Below are positions 21,377 through 32,377 of a stretch of DNA of 64,000 bases, piece by piece; within the stretch, counting starts at the first letter, position 1; every line of letters begins with the position of its first letter. The DNA is from Coleophoma eucalyptorum. Lineage: Eukaryota; Ascomycota; Leotiomycetes; Helotiales; Dermateaceae. The notes under the pieces were generated by a model, which worked only from the letters and a program-made list of their open reading frames with translations, was not told the origin of the DNA and ran no database searches. The stretch covers positions 2,108,001-2,172,000 of the forward strand of contig JALRME010000002.1 of assembly GCA_026120035.1 (NCBI GenBank), given 5' to 3'. The position numbers and the translations under genes are program-made.

Positions 21377-23276
21377 ATGGAGGAAGAAGGTTCCAGGCCG
21401 CAGCGAGCTCCGCGGTATCCGGCCGAAGATACCAGTCTCACCAGCAAGAGAGAATTGATGGGCTGGTATGCATATGGCCTTGCAGCTGAGGTTTTTGCTG
21501 TCTGTGGAGTTGGTCAGTATTTTTATGAGAACTGGAAGTTAAACAAGAGCAGGATTAATCTAATCTAGGTTCTTTCTTGCCTGTCACCCTTGAGCAATTA
21601 GCTCGCGAGAATGGCGTTCTTTTCTCGGACAGGACCATCTCTTGCGTAGCTCCCAAGAGCTCAGGAGGCAGCGGGTCATCTTATGCTGTCAAGTTGCTTG
21701 TGAGAGCTGCCCAAGATAAGAATAATCAGTGCGTGATAAAATTGCTTGGTCACGATATCACCACTTCTAGTCTTGCCATGTATACGTTCTCGGTTAGCGT
21801 CCTGGTGCAAGCACTTGTCTTGGTTTCCTTCAGCTCGGTTGCTGATCATGGTATGTGGGAAAATGTATTAGAGGACGTGATAATGTGAGCTCACTCTTAG
21901 TAGGAACTTATCGCAAGAAGCTTCTTCTCTTCTTCGCTTTCACGGGGTCAACGGCAAGCATGCTCTTCCTCCTAGTTGTTCCAGACATCTACTTCCTTGG
22001 ATGTATGCTAGTTGTTGTAGGTGTTGCATGCCTAGGATCCTCATTCGTGCTCCTCAATTCATTTCTCCCTCTGCTTGTGTTAAATCACCCACAAGTACAA
22101 GAGCAAGCACCAGCTTTTGCTATGCAAGTAAGATCTCCTGGCTTGAGAACACCCACTTTGGAGCAAGATGAAATAGAAATCATCCCTACTACTCCAATAA
22201 AGCCAGGTTTTGAGGTGGATTCAACCGAGCTTCAAATATCATCCGCAATATCTGCCAAAGGAGTCGGCATTGGATATGCCGCTGCAGTATTCGTCCAGAT
22301 TCTCAGTATTATTCTGCTCTTTATGATGTCCAAGACAGATGCCGCGAAGTTGTCGCCTTCACTACCTTTGCGGCTCGTCCTATTCTGTGTCGGCCTATGG
22401 TGGTTCGTCTTCTCGATTCCAACATACTTATGGCTTCGTGATCGGCCAGGACCGCCATTACATGCCTCGATGGCTGGCCGAGCCATTACTTTGAAGTCTT
22501 CTCTTGCCTATGTATCTTTCGCTTGGATGTCACTGTTCAGGACAATACGAGTTGCAATCAAGCTACGACAAGTCGTCATTTTCTTAGTTGCTTGGTTCCT
22601 CCTATCGGATGCAGTCGCTACTGTGTCTGCTACAGCAATTCTCTTCGCTCGCACGGAGCTGGGTATGACCACTGTTCAAGTAGCTATACTCTCGATCACA
22701 GCAACTTCATCTGGAATTGTCGGAGCTTATACATGGCCCAAAATATCACTTAGATATTCTCTGAAGACTAACAATACTATTGTGGCATGTATTTGTCTGA
22801 TGGAAATTATCCCCCTATATGGCTTGCTAGGTTTTCTCCCGTTTGTCCAATCTTGGGGTGTCGGTGGGTTACAACAGCCTTGGGAGATATTTCCCTTAGG
22901 AGTTGTTCATGGATTTGTGATGGGAGGCCTGTCATCTTACTGCCGATCTTTCTTTGGACGACTTATTCCTCCGGGAAGCGAGGCAGCATTCTACGCACTC
23001 TACGCGATTACGGACAAGGGAAGCTCAGCAGTAGGACCAGCAGTTGTTGGAGCTATTGTCGATATGACTGGAACAATTAGACCAGCATTTGCATTCCTAG
23101 CAATATTGATTGCAATTCCGGCTCCACTGATCTACATGATCAATGTTGAGAGTGGTCAAGATGATGCTGCTAAGATGGCGAAGACTATGAAGGCGACCGG
23201 TGGTGATGCTGACGCTCGTTCAGAAGATATTTTCCATAATGAGCAGTCTGAAGGGCTATTGGCTGATCATAATTAA
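21377..23276 (+). CDS. ATG22: Autophagy-related vacuolar effluxer Atg22
   Basis: MFS-like permease of the vacuole membrane that exports amino acids, notably leucine, released by autophagic breakdown. Three exons are read: 21377..21512, 21569..21850 and 21904..23276, in consistent phase, giving 596 aa, the usual size. The N-terminal tail is hydrophilic ([18 protein letters not shown]), followed by the family signature [20 protein letters not shown] and [21 protein letters not shown]. About 12 hydrophobic segments follow, with a loop near residues 235-265 that contains [17 protein letters not shown] late [23 protein letters not shown] stretch is typical of the Atg22 C-terminal half. The start at 21377 is preferred because it begins the family tail; the frame is also open from 21335. 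Confidence 0.93.
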
Positions 23277-24017
23277 CTTCGGACAGTATTCCTAATGCAT
23301 TATGTTTATGAGGAGGGTTCAGGTATGAATAGGATAACAAGGTGCTGTGCTGGGGTAGAGTTAAATATGGTTGGGTATGGTCAAGGAATGCGAGGGATGT
23401 TAAAATACTATGGCCAAGCTTTTATATGTGAAGAAGAGGGACTCTGCAAAAGTCTGATAGACTTGTTGTAACACTCCAGTTAACATGACTTATGTTATGC
23501 AGTGCTCGCCTGGAGCGGCGAATTCCACATATTGTCAACTAGAACAATATTAGCACTTAATTCTTGTTTATCCTGCTAGAATAAAGCTTCTAGAATAATA
23601 TTAACTTGGAAACTTATATCTAATAACTCGCTGAGCCTAGGTTATCATTGACTAGTTGATATGGAGCTCAAATCTTAATATGATCTTATCTCGCCTTTTC
23701 GGAAAGATAAGCATATGGCTGTTACACCTTCATATTCATACTTCAATATTTTCTGCCTTTTCCCTTAATTCATCGGATTATTAAGTTGCGTGAATAGCTC
23801 CCCCGCTCTAGAACTGCGTCTCGCGTTTTGCTTGCCACAGCATGAGATTGATTTGGCGATTCACGTGATAACCATATAAGGGAGAAAATGTGACCCATAA
23901 AAATTTGGCGAAGAGCATTGTCCAGATCAGAGTCTCTTCGTCTCTCCTAGTTAGCAACCAAGAAAACTGGACTTGAAACTTTACACGTAGTACTGCAATT
24001 CAGAGTAAGCTTGATGA
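23277..24017. other. AT-rich intergenic region
   Basis: About 740 bp with no supported gene. Between 23539 and 23603 the motif CTAGAA occurs three times (23539, 23576, 23590). The first and third copies extend into near-identical 14-mers that differ by a C-to-T change. The origin is unclear. Confidence 0.4.
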
Positions 24018-25226
24018 ATGAGCCAGTTGTATCAGCATTCCAATAAACTTGCTGACCAAGAATACAGAGCAGGGACAGCGGCAATGGCAGACACGGATTT
24101 AAATTCAGAGGCGGATCCCATAGCCGAGCTGCTAATATCGTATGATGAGCTCAATAGTCCACACGTCGACGTCCTGGATGAGGTTCCAAGTGCATTAGAA
24201 TTCCTACGATATGTAGCACGTAATCGACCCTTTGTTGTGCGAGGCGGTGCAAGTGATTGGAAGGCAACTCGTACTTGGGACGTCTCAACCTTGAAGAGCT
24301 TGCTCAAGAACGAGAAAGTAAATGTTGCTTTAACTCCTAAAGGGCATGTAAGTCACTCGCAAGATTTTGGTAGAACATCATTTTTGCTGACTTTGTATCA
24401 TGTAGGAATGCAGATTCACCTACGTTGAATGACCAGGGTGAACTCGTCTTCGTAAAGCCGTACGAGGAAGAGCAATCTTTTGATACCTTCCTTGACTTTG
24501 TGACAAGACAAGAAATTTCATCCCATGATTCATCTGACCAAACTAAAGGGGAGAGAGAAATCAGATATGCACAAACGCAGAACGATAATCTACGGAATGA
24601 ATACCTAGCCCTCTTCTCGGACGTCGAGAAAGAGATTCCATGGGCACGCATCGCCTTGCAGCAGAACCCTGAAGCCATCAACCTTTGGATCGGGAATTCT
24701 TGCAGCGTTACCGCCATGCATAAGGATAATTACGAGAACATTTACTGCCAAATTATTGGGCAGAAGCATTTCGTCCTCCTTCCCCCATTGGCGTTTCCTT
24801 GTATCAATGAACAGGAACTGCAACCTGCGATCTATGAGAAGGAGGGTGAGAGATTACACATGAGGATAGAGGAAGGTGAGCCCAAGGTCCCCTTTGCAAT
24901 CTGGGACCCTGATCGGCCAACGGAAAATACTACCGAATACTCACATCTTGCAAATCCTATGCGGGTCACTCTGGAGGCTGGTGATATGCTATACTTACCA
25001 GCACTTTGGTAAGCTTTGACACATAAAGCCCAAGAAAAGAGTTAACTTCTACTTCAGGTACCATAAAGTCTCTCAATCATGCTCAGAGGAAGGTCTATGT
25101 TGTGCTGTAAACTATTGGCATGATATGGAATTCTCAGGTAGTTTCTATCCACTCTGTGATCTTGTTCGCGGTATTGCATTAGCCAAATTGCAGCAGTCCG
25201 GGAGTAGTGGAGTATTGCCTAAATAG
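24018..25226 (+). CDS. JmjC-domain hydroxylase, JMJD7-like
   Basis: Predicted Fe(II)/2-oxoglutarate-dependent JmjC oxygenase of the cupin_8/JMJD7 type. Animal JMJD7 hydroxylates lysine in DRG GTPases. Three exons are read: 24018..24343, 24406..25008 and 25058..25226, giving 365 aa. An in-frame ATG at 24084 (MADTD) is an equally plausible start, giving 343 aa. The iron ligands are H214 and D216 in the MHKDN motif and H312 in LPALWYHKVSQS, numbered from 24018. A lysine in IIGQKHFVLLPP fits the 2-oxoglutarate position. The family block ALTPKGNADS only forms if the first intron begins with GC (24344, GCATGT). The nearby GT at 24348 puts the following exon out of frame. The second intron ends next to the WYHKVSQ iron-ligand segment. 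Otherwise the domain looks intact. Confidence 0.83.
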
Positions 25227-25886
25227 CGTAATAAATATACAGCCTTTCTGAGTCCAACAAATACTTCATATCGTTCCATATTCATGCGTAAGTCCTTTTG
25301 GGAAGTAAATCTCAAGTCTTTTATTACGAATAATTACTTTGGACGAGCTAGCAATAGAAGTTGTGGATATTCTAAGGTCATTCAGGATTGCTTTAACAAG
25401 AACTGGATGATCCGCATTGCATGTATCCCATTAGAGATATTTACACCAGTTCTCGGCAGAGAATGCCACCAAGACGCAAGTTTATAAGATAGACTGGTGG
25501 ATATTCTGAATCATAGGTCTGTAAGACTTTTGAAATTGGTACCGCGTGGAATTAGTACATGTCTGTGACACTGTTTCAAATGTCCATAGCTTGTTACTCT
25601 ATTGCCCACAGAAAAAAGGATCATATAATTTCTATTATTATCCTCTTATCCAGTCAGGCAGGTGCAGTCGTTGTTCCTGGATCTTAAACCCCCTTATTTT
25701 GACTCACTATTCACCTCGCGGCCACAAACCCTTAAATTTCTACACTAACGTCTTTTCGAATATAAAATCCAAAACCCAAAACTCGAACATACCTTTCCCA
25801 TGCTTCTACTCGTCATTTCACCTCAACCTCGATCATAGTTCCTCAACCAAAACAAGGAAGCCGTTTATCCATATCCACGATCACAG
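25227..25886. other. Intergenic
   Basis: About 660 bp, AT rich, becoming C/T-rich just before the next start (25680-25880), which suggests a 5' UTR. No gene is supported. Confidence 0.4.
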
Positions 25887-26748
25887 ATGTCTCAACCTCA
25901 TTCTCAGGTTAAATCTACAGCAGTCATCACTTCTGAGATGGTAGATGAGCAAGACTCCGATCTAGATTCACTCTTACCTTCAATTTCGCCACTTCCTGGT
26001 AGTTCGACCACCTCTATAATATTCTCTACGCCATCTACATCATTAGCATTCTCGCCGATTACCACTTCAAACCTCGGTTCCAAGCATGACTCACCAGTAC
26101 CTGAGATCGAAGTAGGTGGACCGGCATCCAAGCGCTTGAAAAGACCACCCAGGAAACTCATTGAAGACTTCAAGAAGTCAAAGATAATTTTGCCCAAAAA
26201 GCGGGATCGAATTCTATGTCTACGGAAGACTAGATTAACCAAGATCAAGGCCAAGAAGAAAAACCCTATCAAAAGTCAAGAAAGCATGCAACCCGCAAAG
26301 CAGGAAAATAATTTCCATGATGGAAAGAGTCAAGCTTCAGTACACGATAAGGGGGAATCATTCGACCATGAGCTTAAGGAGAAACTATCAACAGCAGTCT
26401 CTCAGATGAAATTTCCTAGTAGAGCGGTGATCACTTTCAAAGGCATTTTGTCTTGGTGCCACTTGGGAAGGAGCTTGGAGCGCCCAATCAAGTTTTCCTT
26501 CCTCGGCAATAAACAAATTTATTTACAGGACCAGGCTCCAAGGACTCCCTAATGACTGTTCAGAACCGGCAAACTCTATTTTCAAACCTGGGAACGTCAA
26601 ATTTGACATAATGGGCAAACTAGGTCTACATATGCGCACGCCAAGAAGACAGCAGACGGATAGAGACCGCCGAATTCTCTTTGAGAGCTTCATTTACAGA
26701 ACGCACACCTCCACATACTTACATTCTTCACAAATGATCACGACCTGA
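25887..26748 (+). CDS. Protein of unknown function, basic central region
   Basis: I do not recognise this protein. Exon 1 starts at 25887 (MSQPHSQVKSTAV) and is open to 26552. A better model splices at 26455 (donor GTGCCA, weak) to 26529 (acceptor TTTACAG), giving 262 aa. The second exon then encodes TRLQGLPNDCSEPANSIF, continues through a GNVKFDIMGKLGLHMRTPRR segment and ends at 26748. That exon reads as coding in this frame and phases correctly, which favours the spliced form. Residues 20-75 are Ser/Thr/Pro rich. Residues 80-130 are strongly basic (SKRLKRPPRKLIEDFKKSK, KKRDR, KIKAKKKNP) and look like a nuclear localisation or nucleic-acid binding segment. Unspliced, the protein would be 221 aa. 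Either way the function is unknown. Confidence 0.5.
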
Positions 26749-28384
26749 ACTCATCCCCATAATAGTCGACTAACGGAGCTTCCCCGTATATCAAGCCTTG
26801 TCAAATATCACGCCCGCTCTTCCAATTAGGGCTCAACGACGCTAAAGCCAGATGGCTCCTCGGTGACTTATCCACTATGAAGTCGGGCTCTGGAAGGGGT
26901 TGTCAAGGCGGTATTTCATGAGCATGATATGGGAATAAGGAATTTTATATGTGGCGGCATCATGTTTCCGTGTGGTTGGACCTTTTGAGCGCGTGAGGGA
27001 AATGGCAGAAAATTGGCAAAGCAATAGATTAAATTTTCGGCGAAAGCCTCAGCAACTCAAGAATTAACAGATTGAAATTCAGATGTTGCATTTAAACCAT
27101 GGGCCCTTGCGAGCTCGATTTGGTTGCTAACCCGTTCCAGCGCTCTTTAAACCCTGAATCCAAACCAGGGCGCGAGATTAAAAAGAAAGTCTTAAGATAG
27201 TATAGTCCAGTTATAGGCTTTTCTTTCGTCGTCGTCATAGATGCGATAGTGGTGTTGGATTAGAGCCTGACATATCTCCTTACCAGGACTTACAAACAAA
27301 ATTAGACTTACGACTCAAAATGTAAAAGTCGATGCAGAAGTTAAGCGAGCCACCTCCCTTCCCTTCCGTGTCTTCCTTCCCCCTAAGCCTTCGTCGCCCT
27401 TGTACATACTTTAAGACGAGACTTAGGATAAAACGCCATCCTTATTTGCGCCCCCTACTTAAAACCATTGTATGAATGGAAGTATGACTAGCATGATTTT
27501 GCAATTGGACCTCAGCATTCAGGCTAATCTTCAATCGTTATGCCCAATCAAAAGTGTGGCAAGATCTTGCAGATCTCCGTGCCAATCGGTGTTTTATCCT
27601 AGTTCAACAAATGTAAGAAATAAGCTCGATTCCTTTCGGACAGAAAGGATGATACTCTCTATGTGACCACAAAGTGTTTCTGTAGAAGATCATGCAGGTC
27701 ATGCTACTTGTTAAAAACAGCATTCTAGTGACCAAGATCAGTGTAAGGCTGGTAGAACAGTAGAATCTGGGGAAGACTGTGGAGTTGATTCAGGTGCCAC
27801 TTAACCGGACTTTCCTGCAATGCTGCCCGAGATGCAGAACGTATTCTGCCGGGACAGCCACTAATGGGCTGATATTGAGTTGGTTGACGTGAATGGGCTA
27901 AGGTGCTCTCTCCACTTTCCATGCAGAATACATTACCCTTAAATATTCCAAAGCTCTAGCAGCCAGAGGACTTGAGACATGGACATGGTTTAATCACGCA
28001 GCTTCAACAAGGCCCACACATATATAAGATGGCAAGTACAAGGATTTAGTTATTCTATTGGTATCGAACCCTTGAACTCCCGTGCTATCGCAGTGACTCC
28101 ATCAACCAGTCAACCCGGTCACAAGGGAAAGTTTTGAAGCCGCACAGAACGCCTCGCCATATCTCTTTCGAAGAGATCCTCAAAACAGGGAATGCATCTA
28201 TCTGCATGCTGGAGAGAAAAACAGATCGAATGATCAATATCATGGGAGAAAGTCGTGTGATGGAGTTAGAGGAACAAATTTCGTGCAATGGTGGGGTTAT
28301 GTGGCATGAAATGGTTCATATCGTCATATATCGTGGAATGTGGTGCGTTGCATATTAGTCCCAGTGGTGTGGGATAGACGGCAT
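26749..28384. other. Gene-poor interval
   Basis: About 1.6 kb without a supported gene. A 33-codon ORF with a strong start context lies at 27099..27200 (MGPCELDLVANPFQ...). Another open stretch follows a possible acceptor near 26829. Neither could be tied to a full gene model. Much of the interval is probably the 3' regions of the two convergent genes. Confidence 0.35.
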
Positions 28385-31300
28385 TCAGAGGAAACCTGAC
28401 TCGGCAAGAACCCTATATTCCAGTAGAGTAAGTAAATGGCCATATTGAATATCATTCTACCATATGCTAGGTTCCTCCCTGCAATTATTGGCGCAAGCCA
28501 CCATACGGTGACACGGCATTCAATTGAACATACCTCACGATCTTCTCGTCTTCTCGTTCACGTGGCTCTACAGCCAGACTCTTGTCATACATCTCGTGTA
28601 CATCTCCTGCAGCTTGCATATTACTTAGAATGTACTCCTGCAGCTCCGGAACAGGCTGCAATGGATAAGGAACATTTTGATATTGCTGAATATCACGAAT
28701 GACTTCTGCTGTCTTGGCTCGCTTTGCGAAGTTAATATGAGCTGACTTCTTGATGATAGACGGGATTCCATCCTCGATGAATGTGAGATCGGTCAAGTAA
28801 ACACCTGCGTATGAAGTTAGTTTCGGCCTGTTAAATGTGAGTCTCAGCTGCCTACCAAAGAAAGGAATACACGGTGGATTGGCGAGATGCAAGCTCTCTC
28901 TGTATTCTCCGAAATTTTTGGTGCTACCCATAAGTCGACGCATCGACTCCAGCACTGCCAAGGTCTTTGCAGGTACTTGGTCCCATGTTCGTTTCAGCCG
29001 GTGAATTGGTGCTGTGCCTAATGCAGAAATGATGGAGGTAAGAGTCGAGTAGTTGTTTAACGATCTGCATTTCTGTCTTTTATTAGCACAAGCCGGCGGA
29101 GGGACCGACAGACTTACATCTGCTACGTGCACAAAGTGCTTGATAACCACGACTCGCTTCTTGACATCTAACTGAGTCAAAATCATCTCTGCAACCCAGT
29201 TTGTTAACTGGTTCGAATGTAGAATCAAAGCCTTAACATTCGGTGCAGGATCCGGGTCGTTTTCTCCGACTTTCTTCTGCCATGTTTTATTTAAGCACTC
29301 CGTTGGCTTGATCTTACCATAGAGCTTAGATTCCACGATCGTCAGTTGCCGTGCAAACTCTGTGACATCGATGTCAAGGAATTTTAGTTTCTTCATATTC
29401 TTAGGCATGATAGGTTGTGGTGTATTTTGATTTAGTGTTAAAACTAGACGCTTGTTCGTTGTTTCTTGTCCACGAAGTCGTTGTTCCAGAACGGTCATCA
29501 AAGGTTGTGATCCAGGGGTTTCCGTACTCTTTACGGTGTCTCTTGCGAACGTGTAGACCTCGCGGATGAGTGCCTTTGTGTCATCGCTCTGGTCCTCCAT
29601 CCAGAAATTGTCAAACCAACTCTTCAGAATGTTCACTACTCTGAAACGGATAGGCTTCTGTTTTCGATCGCGCCAGACCTCGTAATCCGATTGAGCCATG
29701 CCTTCCGACGGCTGCACTTGGAATCTTTTAATCAGAAGTTCAAACAATTCTCTGGCTGTTGTGAATGAGCGATATGTGAGCAGGAATGTTCCGTTGAAGC
29801 TGGAGTCAAGTTTGTCATGACGTGTCAACTGTTCTACCAAGGCCACAAGCGTACCACCCTTCAATTGAGGAGGCGACATCTTAGTATCGTAAGAAATATC
29901 ATCCTCATGATCCAGCTTGAGACATTCCGGCATCTCGTCACCTGGCTGTTCGCGACGTATTGTTGGCGAAGGCTCTTCGCCAAAGAACTTCCTGAGTTTG
30001 GAGTTTTCTCCTTTGCGAAAGTTTGCAGCTGGGTCACCATCAGAATAAGATTGTGATTGTCCGATTTGGGCCAAACCTGCTGGCCGCAGTGCCTGGTTCT
30101 GACGCGAGTCGGTGCGCTGATGTGAGCGCTCATATGGTATACTATCAACGCGTCTTCGGATTTCTTCACGGGGCGAAGATCGTTCTTGTGTTGCCATCTG
30201 AACCTGTTCGCCAAGAAGTTGGAGTGAGAAGCCAATGTGTGAGGAATTTGTCTCCAGTGCCCTGGCGCATTGTCGGACATAATTCAGTCGACCTTCGAGT
30301 GATTCGCCTCGTACATGTGCCCATTCGTCTCCAAGGGGCCCTGCAACCGCCTGACATCCAACAAGAAGATCTGATATGCTGTCATACAAACCTTGCTTGT
30401 ACGCGGCGAAATCCACCAGCTGAGGATTTTGAAAGCTGTTACCCAAGGGGGAAAGGTTGATTGATTCGACTGCAGAAACCCAAGGCTTGAACATCTCAAG
30501 AACTTTGGTAGCTGCTGAGCATACGTTGTTTCCAATCAGCTCGTGCCTATATGGTGTTACAATCTTCTCTGTGACAACCAGATGTTCTTCCAATTTCCTT
30601 ATACTTGAGATTAACATGCGCTTTAGGTCATCAAGACGTTCCATTAGATTTGCATCGAGTGTAGTCGAAGGTTCTGGTGCGCTTTCGTCGTCATCCAAGA
30701 AATTCGATGCCATAAGGTCTCTTGATCCAAGGCCATTGTTTTGCCAACTACCTCCTGTAGTGCTACCAATGACGAAACCTGGAAGAAGGCGAGGGATATC
30801 TTCTCCACGCTGCTGTCTCGCAACTTCGACATAGCTGAACACACCGAGGAGCACTCCATCAGCTTCCTGCAAACACTTCTGGTATGATTCCGCATTCGGC
30901 CAATCTGCTGCAGCAATATGAGATGAAATAACTAATTTTGAAAATTTTGACATCATATCTCGGAAGTGAGGATACAGTGCTTTATTTGTAGAAATGATGG
31001 ACGGTTGGCCTGAATGATTATCTGTTGTGCCAGAACCAGCAGCAAGGAGTAGTCGTAGGTGGTCAGAAATATCCTCTGCGCGTCGGACATATTCCGAACG
31101 TTCACCATTATTGATAGCTTCGCGGTAGCGATCTACAGCCCGCTTCATGTTGCTGACAAGTCTGTTCCATGTTAACGGCGTGGCTGAGCCGTCGTCAAAA
31201 AATGACCGCGGTAGAGTTGCAGCATGTGGGGGACCAAAGGAGGGATTGGTGAATGAAGAAGTAGAAAGAGCTGTTGCAGACGTCGAAGTCATGCCTGCAG

Positions 31301-32377
31301 AAGAGGCATTGGAGAATGTATCGGTCCGCTGTCGCGTATGTGGGGAAATTCCATTATTGATGGAGTCCATAGACGTTGCAGGAGATACGCCTTCGGACAG
31401 ACGAGAACGGCGTTTTCGTGGCTGTACATATTTGTCAGTGTTTGCCTAGTTTTAGAATCAAGGTTTGAAGCTACCAAAGACCCCCTTGATACTAGCATTT
31501 CTCCCTCCATTTCCGATGCCGAATTCCCATCCGACTCCTCATCTTCATCTTGTACATATCCGCGTGCCATCATTTCTGCCGGCGGTCTTGTCTTGTCTGG
31601 AATATTGACGTTCATCCGATCGCGTGGTCCAGTTTCCATGGTGGATGGCGATTCGAGAGGAAGTTCCATGCTGCTTTCTCCAGTTTCAGTATTGAAATAA
31701 AACAGCCTTCCGTCAGGTGTCGCCTGTGGTATCCAAAAGTCCGCCCTGGTTTTCTCATTCTTGCTTGTCCCTTCCATGGGTAACTGTGTCATATCATCCC
31801 GCTCGGAGTCCTCCTCCTCCTCTTCGTATTGATCTTCGTATTCCTCTCCGTCTTCCACATCCTCCTCCTCCTCCTCTTCATTTTCGTCTTCCACTATACC
31901 CCTTGAATTATATTGGGCGGATTCGAGCCCATTTTCAGGTGCAACAATAGCCTGGCAATAATTACTAGGAAACCAACCACGAACACCATTGATCACCCCA
32001 TCCCACCAACCACTTTCTAGCTGAGTGATGACTTGAATGACATCCCCCTCATGGAAGCTCAGACTCGTGCGATCGTCTGCTTCGTAATCGTAGAGCGCTC
32101 GCACATACATGACCGGCTGCGGTGCGTTGCCCAGAAGCCCACTCATCAGTGTTGGTGTTAAGTTGTTTGTCGAGGTCTTCTTTCTCAGGGTGTTAGAAGA
32201 AGAATAGTTCGATGTATTGTTAGATTGGCTGTGGCTGCGAGAACGCACTTGAGTTGCTGACGGCGAATCGTCGGAAACGATGCTGCTTGCAACAATATGG
32301 TTCGATTTGTAGGAGTTAAGAGATTGTAAATTCTGCTGGTTAGGGAATATGGCAGATTGCGACTGAGTCAAAAGCAT
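28385..32377 (-). CDS. CDC25: Ras guanine-nucleotide exchange factor Cdc25 with SH3 domain
   Basis: Activator of Ras that loads it with GTP upstream of cAMP and MAP kinase signalling. Five exons are read: 31475..32377, 29118..31421, 28856..29072, 28534..28804 and 28385..28412, all in phase, giving 1240 aa. An SH3 domain spans about residues 90-145 (VRALYDYEADDRTSLSFHEGD, then GWWDG...GWFPSNYC). An acidic run and a WW-like segment (DFWIPQATPDGRLFYFNTETG) follow. The RasGEF N-terminal motif spans roughly 770-900 (LKGGTLVALVEQLTRHDKLD, FNGTFLLTYRSFT). The catalytic RasGEF domain spans roughly 960-1200 (TEFARQLTIVESKLYGKI, VKALILHSNQLTNWV, FFGVYLTDLTFIEDG). The terminal 28-nt exon gives the conserved VLAESGFL end; reading on instead gives an unrelated tail. 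Introns 29073..29117 and 28805..28855 are 3n and stop-free. Confidence 0.93.

Noticed and set aside
27099..27200. 33-codon ORF with a strong ATG context (MGPCELDLVANPFQ...).
   Set aside because: Too short to support alone and no in-phase exon could be joined to it; kept only as a note.
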